From NCBI GenBank assembly GCA_015183035.1, contig JACZZP010000020.1, positions 248,001 through 312,000 of the forward strand: 64,000 bases of DNA, written 5' to 3'. The stretch comes from Meloidogyne chitwoodi (taxonomy: Eukaryota; Nematoda; Chromadorea; Rhabditida; Meloidogynidae). Positions 26,746 through 38,942 of this stretch are shown here, in pieces. The first letter of the stretch is position 1. Each line of letters starts with the position of its first letter. Made by a program: the position numbers and the translations under genes. The notes beneath the pieces were generated by a model, which saw only the letters and a list, made by a program, of their open reading frames with translations, did no database searches and was not told the DNA's origin.

Positions 26746-27321
26746 CATTTTATTTATCAAATCAGTCAAAATAAATTTAATTTTATTTTTTTATCATGTT
26801 TATAAATTAAATTAAGAAAAATATAGTTTTATTTTTTATTTTTGTTTATTTTGAAAATTTAATTTTTTTTCTCTAATTCGAAATATTTTAATAATTATTA
26901 AATATTATCAATTTATTTAATTAATTCTATTATTAATTAATTAAATAAATTTCATTATTAATACATTTATTCATAAAATTAATTTTTGTTATGTCAAATA
27001 TGTTTATTTGATCAAATTCTATATATAGAAAATTAAATATAATTTTTAATTATAATAAATTTAATTAATTAAAAAATTTAAATATTTTATAACTATCTAA
27101 TTAAAATTAATATCAAATATATAAAAGATTAAAAATTTTTTATTTATCTTTTTATTTTTTCCATAATTATTAATAAATAATTTAATTTTAACAATACTTA
27201 TTCTAAGAATTAATTTTAAATAAACTAAATTAATATAATATTATATTTATTAATTAAATATTTTGCCATTAAAAAATCATTTAATTCGTTAATCCATTCC
27301 TCTATTTTCTAACAGTAAAAG

Positions 27322-27443
27322 AATATAATTAATAATTTAATTAAAGATATTCCAAACAATATAATTAATAATTTAATTAAAGATATTCCAAACAATTTAA
27401 TTAATTATTTAATTAAAGATATTCCAAATAATTTAATTAATAA
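27322..27443 (+). repeat. 36-bp tandem repeat, 3.3 copies
   Basis: Units start at 27322, 27358 and 27394, with a fourth truncated at 27430. Each has AATTAAAGATATTCCAAAC at its end. The third unit differs at two bases. Confidence 0.88.
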
Positions 27444-30007
27444 CAAGTGTTTTTAATTATTGTAGCATAGAATTGTTTATTATATTAATAAATATATGTG
27501 AATATTATTCCAAAAGTCAATTGGATGGATATTGCTATTAAAACATTAAAAATACATTTATTTTAATTAAATATAATTGTTATAATTTTTTTAATAATTT
27601 GGTCGTCGTTTGATTTAAACGAAGATTACTTTCCTTCATCAATATGAGCTATTTATTTAACAAATTTAAAATTAAGTAGTTAAATAAGGATTATAAGCTC
27701 ATAAAATAATTTTATTTAAATTTATAATTTTAATTTTTATGTAAAATCTTTAAATATTTTTGCCTGAATATTGTCATATTTATATAAAAATAAATTAAAA
27801 CACCAATAATATTTTTTACTTGTATAAAATTAAAATTGTTAAGTAAAAAAATGAATTTTTATTTTAATATTTTTAATTATTTAAAATTATAATAATAAGT
27901 AACATTATATTTAATCTAAATTATTAATTTATTTTAATTTTTAGCTTATGTGATTTTACAGGTCCTTTTTTTCTCCTGAAAACCTCATTCTCCATATTAC
28001 GATTTTATTTTCTCGTTGTACTAAATATGATTTTCTATTTATTATTTATTTTAAAATTTTTATTCAATATCATTTTATAATTTTTCAGTTTTAATTTAAT
28101 TAAAAAATTAGATAAAAATCATTTAAAACAAAAATTAATATTTTTTTTATTTTTAATCATAATTTAATCAAAAATTCACTTTAAAAATATAACAAAATCT
28201 GTATATTATACAAATAAATAGTTAAATTTATTTTTTATAAAATAAATAAATTAATTATTATAATTATTTTATTATTTAATTTTTATCATCAAAAATAATA
28301 GTTTAAAATGGAGTTATTCCAAAATTATTCGTCAGCCTATTTTAATTAATTATTAAATATTAAAAAAAGATGTTAAACAGTTATGTTTCAAAATTCTTGT
28401 AAAAACAGTAATAAATATTTAATTAATTTATTAACACAAAATATTATTAATTTAATTATCAAACTCTTAATTTAAAAAATTAAAATATAATTAAATTAAT
28501 GTTTAATAAAATAATTTTAAATTATTAATTATAATAAAATATTTTATATATTTAATTATTAAATTTTGAAAAAATTTTTTAAAATCATCTTCTACTGAAG
28601 TATTGTCCGGTCACGTCTATTATTCAGAGTGTTTTTCCTTCGATTACAATAAAAGCTTTATTCTTAAAAATTATTAAAAAAAATATAATTTCTTTATAAA
28701 TATATTATTAAAATTTAATTAATATATTTTTAACACCAAATAATTTATATAAAAATAATAATAAAATTTTTAAATTTTATTTGAAGAATATATTTTAATT
28801 TTTTAATTGTAAATTTCTAATTAATTTATTTATTTAAAATATTAAAATTTAATTTTATTATTTTAAAATTAATTTAAATATATTTTTAACAAAATTAATA
28901 TTTATGTTAATAATTTAATTAATTTTAAAAATATAAAAATTAAAAATATCATGCCCATGTGATTATCAAAATATTGTAAAACATCTATTCATTTATAAAA
29001 ATAATAAAATAAAAAATTATTTTAAGAAGTTAAATATTTATTTTTTAAACAAACGTAGCGCTGCGTTGTTCTCTCTAATTCTGTACAAGATTTACTAAAT
29101 CTAAAAATCCAATAATTCATATTTTTTTAAATTAAAATAATAATTTATTTTAATAATTTAATAATTTAAATATTGTCTAAAAAATATTCTTCTCGAATAC
29201 TTCCTAAGATATCTATATGAGGTTTATTCAGGTCAAAATATTTAATTTTATTCAAATTTTATCTTCAAAATATAATAATATTTAGTATTAATTTTAATTA
29301 TAATGATTTATGAATGAATTCTCAATAAAATAATTTATTTGTTAGCTTATATATGGACATAAATTAAATAAACATTTGTTTTTATATTAGAATTATATTT
29401 TAGATAAGAGAATTAATAAATATAATTTTATTTGTATGGATCATATTTTATTATTTTATTTAATATTTATTTAACCAATGTATGATAAATTAATTTATGT
29501 TTTTGTTTTATCAACTCCTAAAGTAATACACAACAATTTAGTTTCCTAAATTATGTAATTGTCAATAAAATAATATTTATTTTTTGGAAATTATATATAT
29601 AAAATAACTTTGAAACTCGTGAAAACTAGTGTTTTGATAAAATTACGCTTTAACCAAGAAAGGGAGAGGGCTGGAATTTCGAAATTTTCCTGGAAACTTA
29701 TGAGTGCGCATCCGGGAAAATTATAGATTTTTTTGTGCGGGGGTTCCTTCCCGCCGAAACAGCCCCCGCCCTGGATCTATCTCGTGAACGGGAAGAGATA
29801 GCGGAAAACTTCTGCTGGTAGGCGACTGCGTACCATATTGTAGATATAGAATAAAAAAAAAAATTCTTAAAAATCTCAATTCTAAGGGGCGAAGTGGCTT
29901 CTTAACCCTTTTTAAATGCTGACATTTTGTCCATGCCATGGGGTAGTGACCAAAAATTGCAAATGCTATTAAGAGAACGGGGGGATATAGCGGGAAAAGT
30001 CTGGAAG

Positions 30008-30350
30008 GGATAATGGGTAATCAGATATGGTGAATTTTTTGGGACAGGTTATTTTGGTGCCGAACTTGAGTGTGGCACTGAAATGGCCGAATGCAATATA
30101 ATTTAAAAATATGTTGGAATATTTTGGGGATAATGGGTAATCAGCTGAGGGGAGTTATGTGGGAAAGGTCATTTTGGTGCCAGACTTGAGTGTGGCACTG
30201 AAATGGCTGTTTGAATTACAAATAAAAATAAGTCGGAATTGTCCGGGGATAATGGGTAATCGGTTATGTGGAATTCATTGAGCAAGGTCATTTTGGTGCC
30301 GAACTTGAGTGCGGCACTGAAATGCCGATTGAATATTTAAATTGCTTTTT
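30008..30350 (+). repeat. 119-bp tandem repeat, three units (left arm)
   Basis: Units begin GGGATAATGGGTAATC at 30008, 30127 and 30246, a period of exactly 119. Each carries ATTTTGGTGCC and GTGGCACTGAAATGG, or close variants, which can pair as a small GTGCC/GGCAC hairpin. The mirror-image set is at 37801-38123. The units are noncoding. Confidence 0.9.
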
Positions 30351-31259
30351 TGAGTGGGTAAATGAAGTCGGGAGTTTTGGGTGCAGTTGAGGCATTTGTA
30401 GCCACAAGTTTAGTCTGCAAAAAGTCTGGGAGCACTTGAGTCTGGGATGAGTGATTGGGGTGATTTGAGTCAAAAAGTGGTGGTCAAATGAGTCAATTTT
30501 TGAAATCGGAGAGCAAAACCCGATTTTACTAGCCCACGTTGTAAAGCATGTTCTGGAGGTCCGAAAAACATAAGAATTGTTGGGGGTCCACTTGAGTCTC
30601 AGTGAGTTAGAGTCCGAAAAGTGATTCGGACTCTGACGGTTTTTTGACCGTAAGTTTTGCGAAAAATTTTTAAAAAATTTTTTGACTTCGGATTCGTTTT
30701 CAGGGAGCGTTTTTACCCTATATAAGACATTTATACGAAAAAAAATTTTTCAAAATTTTTCCAAAGGGGTACCCCTATTTGAATATTTTCCGAAAAATTC
30801 AATCGACCTTAACTTTGCGAGTTTTGGTCGAATTTGAATGAATCAAATGATATTAAATAAACAAAAAAATTAGCTATTTTATAAGTTAAAATTTTTTTGA
30901 AAAATATTAGGTTTAGAGGTACTTAGGATCAAAAATCTGAAAATTCGAAAATTTCCGGTTTTTCGAAAAATTTTCGGTATTTTTGATATTAAGCATAATT
31001 TTTGGAACCTTTTAAGGTTTTAAAATATTCAAAAAAGGTTACTTTTCAAAAAGTTATGATTTTTTGAAAATTTGGGCATAAAATCTCATCAAAATTTTGA
31101 GAGCCAAAATGGCCTACTACAAAATTAAAGTATGGGGGCCAAATTATATATCATTTGAAAGCCCTTAACGAGAAGAGTTCAAAATATTTTTTATAAAATT
31201 TTTGGATAAACTCTGACCAAGTTGAAGGGTGTTAAAGTTTCGGTTGAGGTGGTTCACTG

Positions 31260-31860
31260 GGCGTTTAAGGGCCGAAGGCCCTTAAACGCCGGAGGGTTGC
31301 ACCACCACTTTGGGACTCACCACGACTTTTAACCCAACACAACTTTCCAAACTTTAGCGGGGCGTTTGAGGGCCGAAGGCCCTCAAACGCCGGAGGGTTG
31401 TCCACCACTTTTGCCTCCACCACGTCTTTTAACCCACCACAAAATTTCCAAACTTTAGCGGGGCGTTTAAGGGCCGAAGGCCCTTAAACGCCGGAGGGTT
31501 GCACCACCACTTTGGGACTCACCACGACTTTTAACCCAACACAAACTTTCCAAACATTAGCGGGGCGTTTGAGGGCCGAAGGCCCTCAAACGCCGGAGGG
31601 TTGCACACCACTTTTGCCTTCATCACGACTTTTAACCCACCACAAAATTTACAAACTTTAGCGGGGCGTTTGAGGGCCGAAGGCCCTCAAACGCCGGAGG
31701 GTTGTACCACCACTTTTGCCTCCACCACGACTTTTAACCCACCACAAACTTTCCAAACATTAGCGGGGCGTTTGAGGGCCGAAGGCCCTCAAACGCCGGA
31801 GGGTTGCACCACCACTTAGCCACCCACCACGACTTTTAGCCCACCACAACTTCACAAAGC
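31260..31860 (+). repeat. About 101-bp tandem repeat with a GC-rich hairpin, six units (left arm)
   Basis: Hairpins start at 31260, 31361, 31462, 31564, 31665 and 31767, a period of 101-102. Each is a perfect 14-bp stem with loop GAA. Units 2, 4, 5 and 6 have stem side GGCGTTTGAGGGCC. Units 1 and 3 have GGCGTTTAAGGGCC, with the matching change on the other side. The spacer between hairpins is C+A-rich (GGAGGGTTGCACCACCACTT, then ACCACGACTTTTAACCCA, then TTTCCAAAC and TTAGCGG). No protein is encoded consistently across units. It is part of the foldback arm. Confidence 0.93.
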
Positions 31861-32036
31861 TCATGAGCACATATTCCAAGCAAAAATCTCTGCTAGGACT
31901 CTTTCAAAGCCGCAGGCTTTCAACGCCAAAAATATTTTCAATTCCCCCGGCACGTCTCCCTAAAATATTTTTTTAATGTTTCCCATGTTAATAATTTTCC
32001 CCATGATTTTAACACTGATCTGAGCATACTTCCGCT

Positions 32037-35000
32037 GGTTAAAGTGAATAATAATTTTTATTTTTGGGAATAAAAGGAGAATGACAAAGAGTGGGAGAAA
32101 ACCTACTTTTATGGTCAAAAAAAAAAGATAAGAAAAAAATAAAAAATATCAAAAGTGAAAAATAACAAATTATAGAAGGGTAAAAACATTTTGGTATTAA
32201 TTTATATTTTTTTTAGTTCTCGTTAATTACTTTGAAATTTCCTTAGGCAAATAACATTTACTTTTTTTTATTTTAAAATTTTAGTTAATTTTTTCTTCAT
32301 TATGGCAATTATTTTTTGTCATTTGAATTTTTTGAAATTTTGATTTAAAAATATTTAATTTAATATAATATATAGCTTTTTATATTTTAAACTGTTTAAA
32401 TCAGTTTTAAAAAAGTATCCAGTTCATTATTTAACTTTACCTGAGTAAAATATTAATTTTTTAAATAATTTAGAATTTTAAAATTATTTTAAGTTGTATT
32501 TATTATAAGTATTATTTTAATAAATTTAATTTTATTAATTAAAATGATAATTTTAATTGTATTTAGTATGTCTTTAATTGGATATTTTAATATTTTATAA
32601 TTTAATAAAATCCAAATATATTTTTAAATTTTAATAATTTATTTTTCAATAAAATAAATGACATATAGTATTGTTGGATATGCAAAATTAAAAATTAAGT
32701 TAATTCAAATATTTCTTGAATTGTTATCTCTTGTTATAAATTTATTGGTGTCGCTTTATTTTAAATAATAGGTAATTAAATATTTAATCTAATAATTATT
32801 TTTATATTTTTTAAATACTTAATCCGGTAATTTGTAAATATTTAATTTTAAATAGAATGTTTATATTAATTTTAAATAAATTTAGTTATAAATTATTTAA
32901 TAAAAAAAGTATTTTTATAATATTAAATTAATTTTAAAAGTTAAATTTAAATCGAATAATTTTTTAAATTTAATTTTGTGACCTTCAATTGACTCAATAC
33001 ACTTCTTCAATTCTTAAATATCTGAAGATTTTATTAAATGATATTTTTATTAAATATTTATTTATTTTTATTTTTAAAAATTATTAATGTAGTAATTTTT
33101 TAATTTTTTTTAAATTTAAATTTATTTTGATCATTACCTTTTGCCAATATATTCCTTCGAATTCCATTTAAAATTTAATTTAAATAAACTGATTACAATT
33201 GAAATTAAAAATAATATTAAAATTAAATTAATATTTAATTTACTAGTAATTTGAAAATAAAAATTGTTATAGAATTAAATCAAATTAGTAATTTATTTGT
33301 CTTAAAAAGAATTTAAACTTAAGAATTATTAATTTAATTTTTTTGTTTAATTTTATTTTTGATAAATAAATTATTAAAATTTATAAATATGTACAACTTT
33401 TGTTTATAAATTTAATATGAGAAGGTTTATAAAATCCCCACTTTTTATCTTTCTCATTGTTTTAAATTTGCAAGTCTAAGAATAATATTTTTTTAATTTA
33501 ATAATTTTTTTTTATTAAAATTGAAAAATTCTTCCATAATTCTCAACTTCAATTATTTTTCATTTTTGTTAAATTCCTTTGATTTTTATAAAATAAATTT
33601 TAATAAAAATTTATTAAAAACCATAAATTAATTTTAATTTTTTATTAAATTTTAAATAATTTTATTTTAAAAAATACTATTCTTTTATTATTTATTTTTA
33701 TATAATTTTTATTTCAATTTCATAATTTATTTTTTTTGGGCTTAATAAATATGATTGCTTCTTTAATGCCGCAATATGTATTGCTTTTCACTAATTTATT
33801 TCAAAATATATACTTATTATTAAATATTAAAAATGATGGAGCATTTTTTATTTAATTATTGATAAAATTTTGATTAGTAATTTAACAAAATAAATTTTTA
33901 AAATTTTTAAATTCTAATAAAAAAATTTTAATTTTATTAAAAATTAAATTAAATTTTTAAAATAAGCGTTAAAGACGGATTTTAAATATTGGAATTTTGA
34001 GAACTGAAATATACAATAAGCTAGAATTTAATTAACACTATGTTGTACTTATGTAGGTATACGTATTATTTTTAAAAACACATAAAATTGAATTAAATTT
34101 TAATTCATAAATAACAATTTTTTTTAATTGTTAAGGACTCGTAGATAAATTTTTTAAATACAATTTTTAATTTATATAATTAATTTAATCATTATTTTTA
34201 AAATATATATTTTTAAATTTATTTAATAAAAATATTTATCTTTTAATTAAATTATTAATTATAAATATTTTAAGCTTTTTCAAAAAGCTTTGTTATTAAA
34301 TAACATGTGTTTGTTAACTATAAATCGAATAAAATACTATTGTTGTAGTAAAATATTTTAGAACAGAAATTTCAGATTAATTAATTTTATTATATTAATA
34401 TTTTTAAATTTTTTTTGAATTTTTATTAAATAAAAAATTAATTTTTTAAATTAATGCTTTTAATTGGAAATTATTTAAGGCAATCCAATTGTTTAAAAAT
34501 AATAATTATTATTAAAATAATTAAATAATGTTTTAAATTCCATCAAACTTGGAATTTATAAATAATGTAAATATATAACCTTTTATTTATTATTATTTAA
34601 TTTAATTATTCAGTGTAAAATATATTTTATTTTATTAAATTTAGTTGTGGGTTTTAACATTTTGTTCCTATCTATAGATCAATAAACGTGTTAAAACACC
34701 AGCAATACTTGCATAATAAAATTTTTAATTATATAAATATTTATTAAATTAAAATTAATTTTAATAGTTAAGCTATTCCGGTAATTAATTTACATATTAT
34801 CCAAATAATTAACTGGTTTCTGAAATACTTCAAAAAATTGTAATTGTTAATTTTAATCTTAGATGGTTATGACAAATTAATTAGCCTTTGCCTATCATTA
34901 TTGAATATCAAATTTTATATATATATTAATTAAGCCTTATTAATTTATATTTTATAAAAATAAATTCTTTTGAATTAATATTTGCTAACCCATGGTTTAT

Positions 35001-35345
35001 CAGACTTGTTGAGTTGAGTGTCTGGGTCCATTTATTTACTTTTTTCTTATCTTTTTTAAATAAAGCTATAATTTTAATTAATTTTAATATATATAAATTT
35101 TCCATTTTTCAATATTAATTTCTATATTTATTTTTTTTAATGTTTTAAATTTACTATTATGACTGTCTATTTAATAGAACCACTTAGGGAAATATTTTTT
35201 TTTTTTAAAAGTTATCCACAATAAAATTTAATATTTAATAATTTAATTATTTTTAATCTGTTTCATTCACCGATGAATTTTTTAAAAATATTTTCTTAAG
35301 TTGTTAAAAAATTATTTTATTAAAAATTAATTTATTTTTTAAACA
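32037..35345. other. A+T-rich loop of the foldback element
   Basis: These 3.3 kb between the inverted arms have the base composition of the host flanks rather than of the arms. I find no transposase motif, no reading frame of note and no terminal repeats. A small palindrome AAGCTTTTTCAAAAAGCTT is at about 34272. The loop could be captured host DNA, a very degenerate interior, or genuine flanking sequence between two inverted elements. Confidence 0.6.
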
Positions 35346-35586
35346 AGCGTAGGTATGCTCAGATCAGTGTATAAAATTATGGGGAAAATTAATAACATGG
35401 GGAACATTAAAAAAATACTTTAGGGAGAAGCGCCGGGGGGATTGAAAATATTTTGGGCGTTGAAAGCCTGCGGCTTTAAAAGGGTCCTAGCAGGGATTTT
35501 TGCTTGGAATATGTGCGTCATGAGCGGGGTGAAGTTGTGGTGGGTTAAAAGTGGTGGTGGAGGCAAAAGAGGTGGTGTAACCCTCC

Positions 35587-35855
35587 GGCGTTTGAGGGCC
35601 TTCGGCCCTCAAACGCCCCGCTAAAGTATGGAAAGGTGTGGTGGGTTAAAGGTCGTGGTGGGTGCCGAAGTGGTGGTGCAACCCTCCTGCGTTTGAGGGC
35701 CTTCGGCCCTCAAACGCCCCGCTAAAGTTTGGAAAGGTGTAGTGGGTTAGAAGTCGTGGTGGGTGCCAAAGTGGTGGTGCAACCCTCCGGCGTTTGAGGG
35801 CCTTCGGCCCTCAAACGCCTCGCTAATGTTTGGAAAGGTGTGGTGTTTTAAAAGT
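35587..35855 (-). repeat. Hairpin-bearing tandem repeat, right arm, inner units
   Basis: Three hairpins start at 35587, 35688 and 35789 with loop TTC, the complement of GAA on the left side. The second has one unpaired base at the edge (TGCG instead of GGCG), and the third ends CGCCT. The spacer is the G+T-rich complement of the left-arm spacer. The fourth unit of the array was split off by the nested insertion and lies at 36816. Confidence 0.92.
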
Positions 35856-35881
35856 CGTGGTGAGTGCCAAAGTGTGGTGCA

Positions 35882-36799
35882 CAGCGGGTTAAGGCGGACT
35901 TAATGAAGTGTCTCGTTTTCTTTCTTTCTATAATTTGCTCTCTCGTTTTAATCATTACTCTCGTTTTTCATTTTACCCAGAAATGAGGTTACCAACTTTA
36001 AAATCCAATATCTCGACTTTTAGTTAACAGATTTTAATTTTGTCTAACAATTTCATAGATTATAGTTTTAAGAATGTTTTAAGCAAAAAATTAGAAAAAG
36101 TTACCTTCTTTTTGAATAAAAGTTCCTTCTTTAACTTTTAGATATGCCTCGAAAATCAACTGTAGAGAGGTTTTTCCGTGAAAGAAGCAAAAGAGGGAAT
36201 GAAAAAAAAGCAGAAAGCAACGCTTAGTCGATTGAAATTAAAATTAAAGAGATTGGATAATTTTCAAGAAAGTTATGGCCAAAAATATGGCAATTTTCGT
36301 CGATTTTCAAAAAACCATAACTTCTCCAAATAATGTTATTTTTTCTTAAACTTTTGTAGAATTACATAAGAATAATAGGGCTACAAAATTACAAAATTAG
36401 AAAAAATATGAATCAGAGGATCCTTTGTTTTAAGAGCTTCAAATTTTCTTGGAGTCGGATGAAACTAAAATTAAAGAGATCAATGATTAACTAAGAAAAA
36501 TTTGTATGTGATTGTTCGATTTTCAACACTGAATCGAATGAAACAAAAATTAAAGTGATTGGACAATTTTAAAGAAAGTTATGGCCAAAAATTTCTCTCA
36601 TTGACCATTTTATCCTTTTCTTCTCGTTGACCCTTTTGTCACTTTTTACGCTGCTGACCATTTCTCCTTCTCTCTTCTTTTCTACCACACATTTATCACC
36701 ACCGCTGCCTAACTTCCCAGATAACCATACTAAGACATAACAACACTGCAAATCTTTTCTCTAACCTAAGTCGTGTCTGTCAACTGGGCTGACCCGCTG
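35882..36799. mobile_element. 918-bp non-autonomous DNA element with 9-bp target duplication
   Basis: The ends CAGCGGGT (35882-35889) and ACCCGCTG (36792-36799) are exact inverted repeats. The 9-base word TGTGGTGCA flanks the element on both sides (35873-35881 and 36800-36808). Removing the element plus one flank restores a normal spacer of the hairpin array, which proves insertion into the right arm. A 9-bp duplication is usual for Mutator-like elements. hAT elements make 8 bp and usually have similar CAG ends, so the class is uncertain. Inside is a phrase repeated two to three times, with AAATTAAAGAGATTGGA and AAGAAAGTTATGGCCAAAAA (36229-36290, 36530-36592, weaker at 36455). A 60-codon frame at 36569-36751 on the minus strand is not recognisable. 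Confidence 0.85.
36144..36227 (+). other. Short basic open reading frame (27 codons), possible exon remnant
   Basis: Just after a splice-acceptor-like CTTTTAG, an ATG opens a 27-residue frame beginning MPRKSTVERFFRERSKRG, rich in Arg and Lys. It lies inside the 918-bp element. It could be the surviving start of a transposase or chance. I do not recognise a family. It is too short to call a gene. Confidence 0.2.
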
Positions 36800-36815
36800 T
36801 GTGGTGCAACCCTCC

Positions 36816-36846
36816 GGCGTTTAAGGGCCTTCGGCCCTTAAACGCC
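36816..36846 (-). repeat. Outermost hairpin of the right-arm array
   Basis: Stem GGCGTTTAAGGGCC with loop TTC. It carries the A/T variant on both sides of the stem, exactly as its positional partner in the left arm (31260). It is followed by GTGAACCACCTCAAC, the complement of the sequence preceding the left array. It is the rest of the unit split by the nested 918-bp insertion. Confidence 0.92.
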
Positions 36847-37800
36847 CAGTGAACCACCTCAACTGAAATTTTAACACACTGCAGGTCAGAGTTTATCCAA
36901 AAATTTTACAAAAAATATTTTGGACTCTTCTCGTCAAGGGCTTTCAAATCATATATAATTTGGACCCCATACTTTAATTTAGTAGTAGGCCATTTTGGCT
37001 CTCAAAATTTTGATGGGATTGTATGCCCAAATTTTCAAAAAATCATAACTTTTTGAAAAATAACATTTTTCGAATATTTTAAAACCTTAAAAGGTTCCAA
37101 AAATTATGCTTAATATAATAAAAATACTTTCCATCCAGTCCCATTGCAAAAATACCGAAAATTTTTCGAAAAACCGAAATTTTCGAATTTTCAGATTTTT
37201 GATCCTAAGTACCTCTAAACCTAATATTTTTCAAAAAAATTTTAACTTATAAAATAGCTAATTTTTTTCTTTATTTAATAACATTTGATTCATTCAAATT
37301 CGACCAAAACTCGAAAAGTTAAGGTCGATTGAATTTTTCGGAAAATATTCCAATAGGGTCCCCTTTGGAAAAATTTTGAAAAATTTTTTTTCGTAAAAAT
37401 GACTTTTATGGTGTATAAGCACATCCTAAACATGAATCCGAGGTCAGAAAAATTTTAAAAAATTTTCTCGAAAAGTTACGGTCAAAAAATCGTCAGAGTC
37501 TGAAACACTTTTCGGACTTAATTCTCAGAGACTCAAGTGGACTCCAACATATGATATGTTTTTTAGATCGTCAAAGGATGTTCTACAACATAGGCTATTG
37601 AAATCCGGTTTTGCACGCCGAATTCAAAAATTGACCCATGTGACCACCACTTTTTGACTCAAATCGCCACAATCACTCATCCCAGACTCAAGTAGCTCAC
37701 AGACTTTTTGTAGCCAACGCTAGAAGCTACAAATGTCTCAACTTAGCCAAAACTATCGGCCTCATATTTACATTCAAAAAAGCAATTTAAATTTTCAATC

Positions 37801-38123
37801 GGCCATTTCAGTGCCACACTAAAGACTGGCACCAAAATGACCCATCCCATTTAATTCCCCATAGCCGATTACCCATTATACCTCAAATAATTCCAACTTA
37901 TTTTTAGTTTATTATTCGATGCCCATTTCAGTGCCGCAATTAATTTCTGCACCAAAATGACCTTGCCCATTGAACTCCCCACAGCCGATTATCCATTACC
38001 TCCCAATAAATCTAAAATATTTTTAAATTATATCGCATTCGGCCATTTCAGTGCCGCACTCAACTTCGGCACCGAAATAACCTGTCCCAAAAAATTCCCC
38101 ATATCCGATTACCCATTATCCCT
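37801..38123 (-). repeat. 119-bp tandem repeat, three units (right arm)
   Basis: This mirrors 30008-30350. Each unit starts CCATTTCAGTGCC, contains CACCAAAATGACC (or a variant) and ends near GATTACCCATTAT. A 95-codon plus-strand frame at 37957-38244 crosses these repeats and the next nested element, and is not a gene. Confidence 0.88.
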
Positions 38124-38131
38124 CCCAGACT

Positions 38132-38942
38132 GGTTCCCTAACCTTTCGTCACTGAACCTTTCGTCAATGAACCTTCCGTCAAAACCTTTCGTCACTGAAC
38201 CATTCGTCACTGAACCTTTCGTCACTAAAATCATATTTTTATGAATAATTGATACTGTGACTTATACTAGATTTTTTGTTTCTGGACCGATTTGAACTAG
38301 TGAGGTGTCATTTGAAAGAGCTCCGAAAATTGAGTCGATCCAGATATGGGAAAAGTTGGTCAGACAAATAGCAGCCGAGTTACAGACTTATGAAAATCGA
38401 AAAACAACAGGGGGATCAATTCATTTTCAGGTGAAAAATTAAATGTGCAAATTATAGCTAATTCGAACGAGCTCTTCAAGCTGTATCGAATGAGATAAGA
38501 ATCAGCTCGTTTGGAGCCGCATTAATAAAGTTATAAAGGATTGAAGCTCTTAGGAAAAACTTTTTGTGGCTCCTGAGGGTAGGCCGGGCATGGTCTTCGC
38601 GCAAACGTTGATATATTGGAGGTGTTCTATTATTTTCTCCATTTTTGGACTTTTCCGTGAAGATAGTTCGGGAACAAACTCGGTAATAGATGAGATTGAT
38701 CCCCCTGTTGTTTTTCGATTTTCAAAAGTCTGTAACTCGGCTGCTATTTGTCTGACCAACTTTTCCCATATCTGGATCGACTTAATTTTCGGAGCTCTTT
38801 CAAATGACATAAGTCACAGTATCAATTATTCATAAAAATATGATTTTAGTGACGAAAGGTTCAGTGACGAATGGTTCAGTGACGAAAGGTTTTGACGGAA
38901 GGTTCATTGACGAAAGGTTCAGTGACGAAAGGTTCGGCCACC
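38132..38942. mobile_element. 811-bp foldback element with 8-bp target duplication
   Basis: CCCAGACT flanks the element on both sides (38124-38131 and 38943-38950). The uninterrupted left arm has a single such site (29986-29997, reverse-complemented). The ends read GGTTCCCTAACCTTTCG on the left and GGTGGCCGAACCTTTCG on the right, reverse-complemented. Subterminal arrays of a 15-bp unit (CCTTTCGTCACTGAA and variants, about six copies per side) follow. The inverted arms then continue for about 150 more bases (GAGCTCCGAAAATT, ATGGGAAAAGTTGGTCAGAC). The central 250 bases are not palindromic. They share GAGCTCTTC-A-G, TATCGAATGAG and AAAGTTAT-AAAG with the element at 53520. Reading frames on both strands here (38550-38835) arise from the palindrome. 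Confidence 0.9.

Larger units (their letters stand above)
25346..29661. other. A+T-rich noncoding stretch
   Basis: I see no gene. It includes a further R1 copy (26580-26745) and a 36-bp tandem repeat (27322-27443), listed separately. Isolated GC-richer words occur at 26035-26065, 26520-26560, 27600-27640 and 28590-28640. None has element ends or a reading frame. Confidence 0.5.
29662..32036 (+). repeat. Left arm of the foldback element
   Basis: The arm starts GGGAGAGGGCTGG. It contains a shared GC-rich phrase (CCGCCGAAACAGCCCCCGC, then CTCGTGAACGGGA near 29760-29790), three 119-bp units (30008-30350), a section rich in short runs like TTTTCGAAAAATTT (30650-31200), and six hairpin units (31260-31860). 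A smaller hairpin, AAAGCC-GCA-GGCTTT, is at 31907-31921. Short reading frames here (for example 29721-29939) are not conserved as protein in the mirror arm. Confidence 0.85.

Noticed and set aside
31601..31819. Repetitive frame that reads through the hairpin array
   Set aside because: The 101/102-base period breaks the frame between units, so the protein repeat is incidental.
31260..31860. Possible CRISPR array (regular repeats with palindromes)
   Set aside because: Spacers are themselves copies of each other, the units are mirrored on another arm, and the host is eukaryotic.
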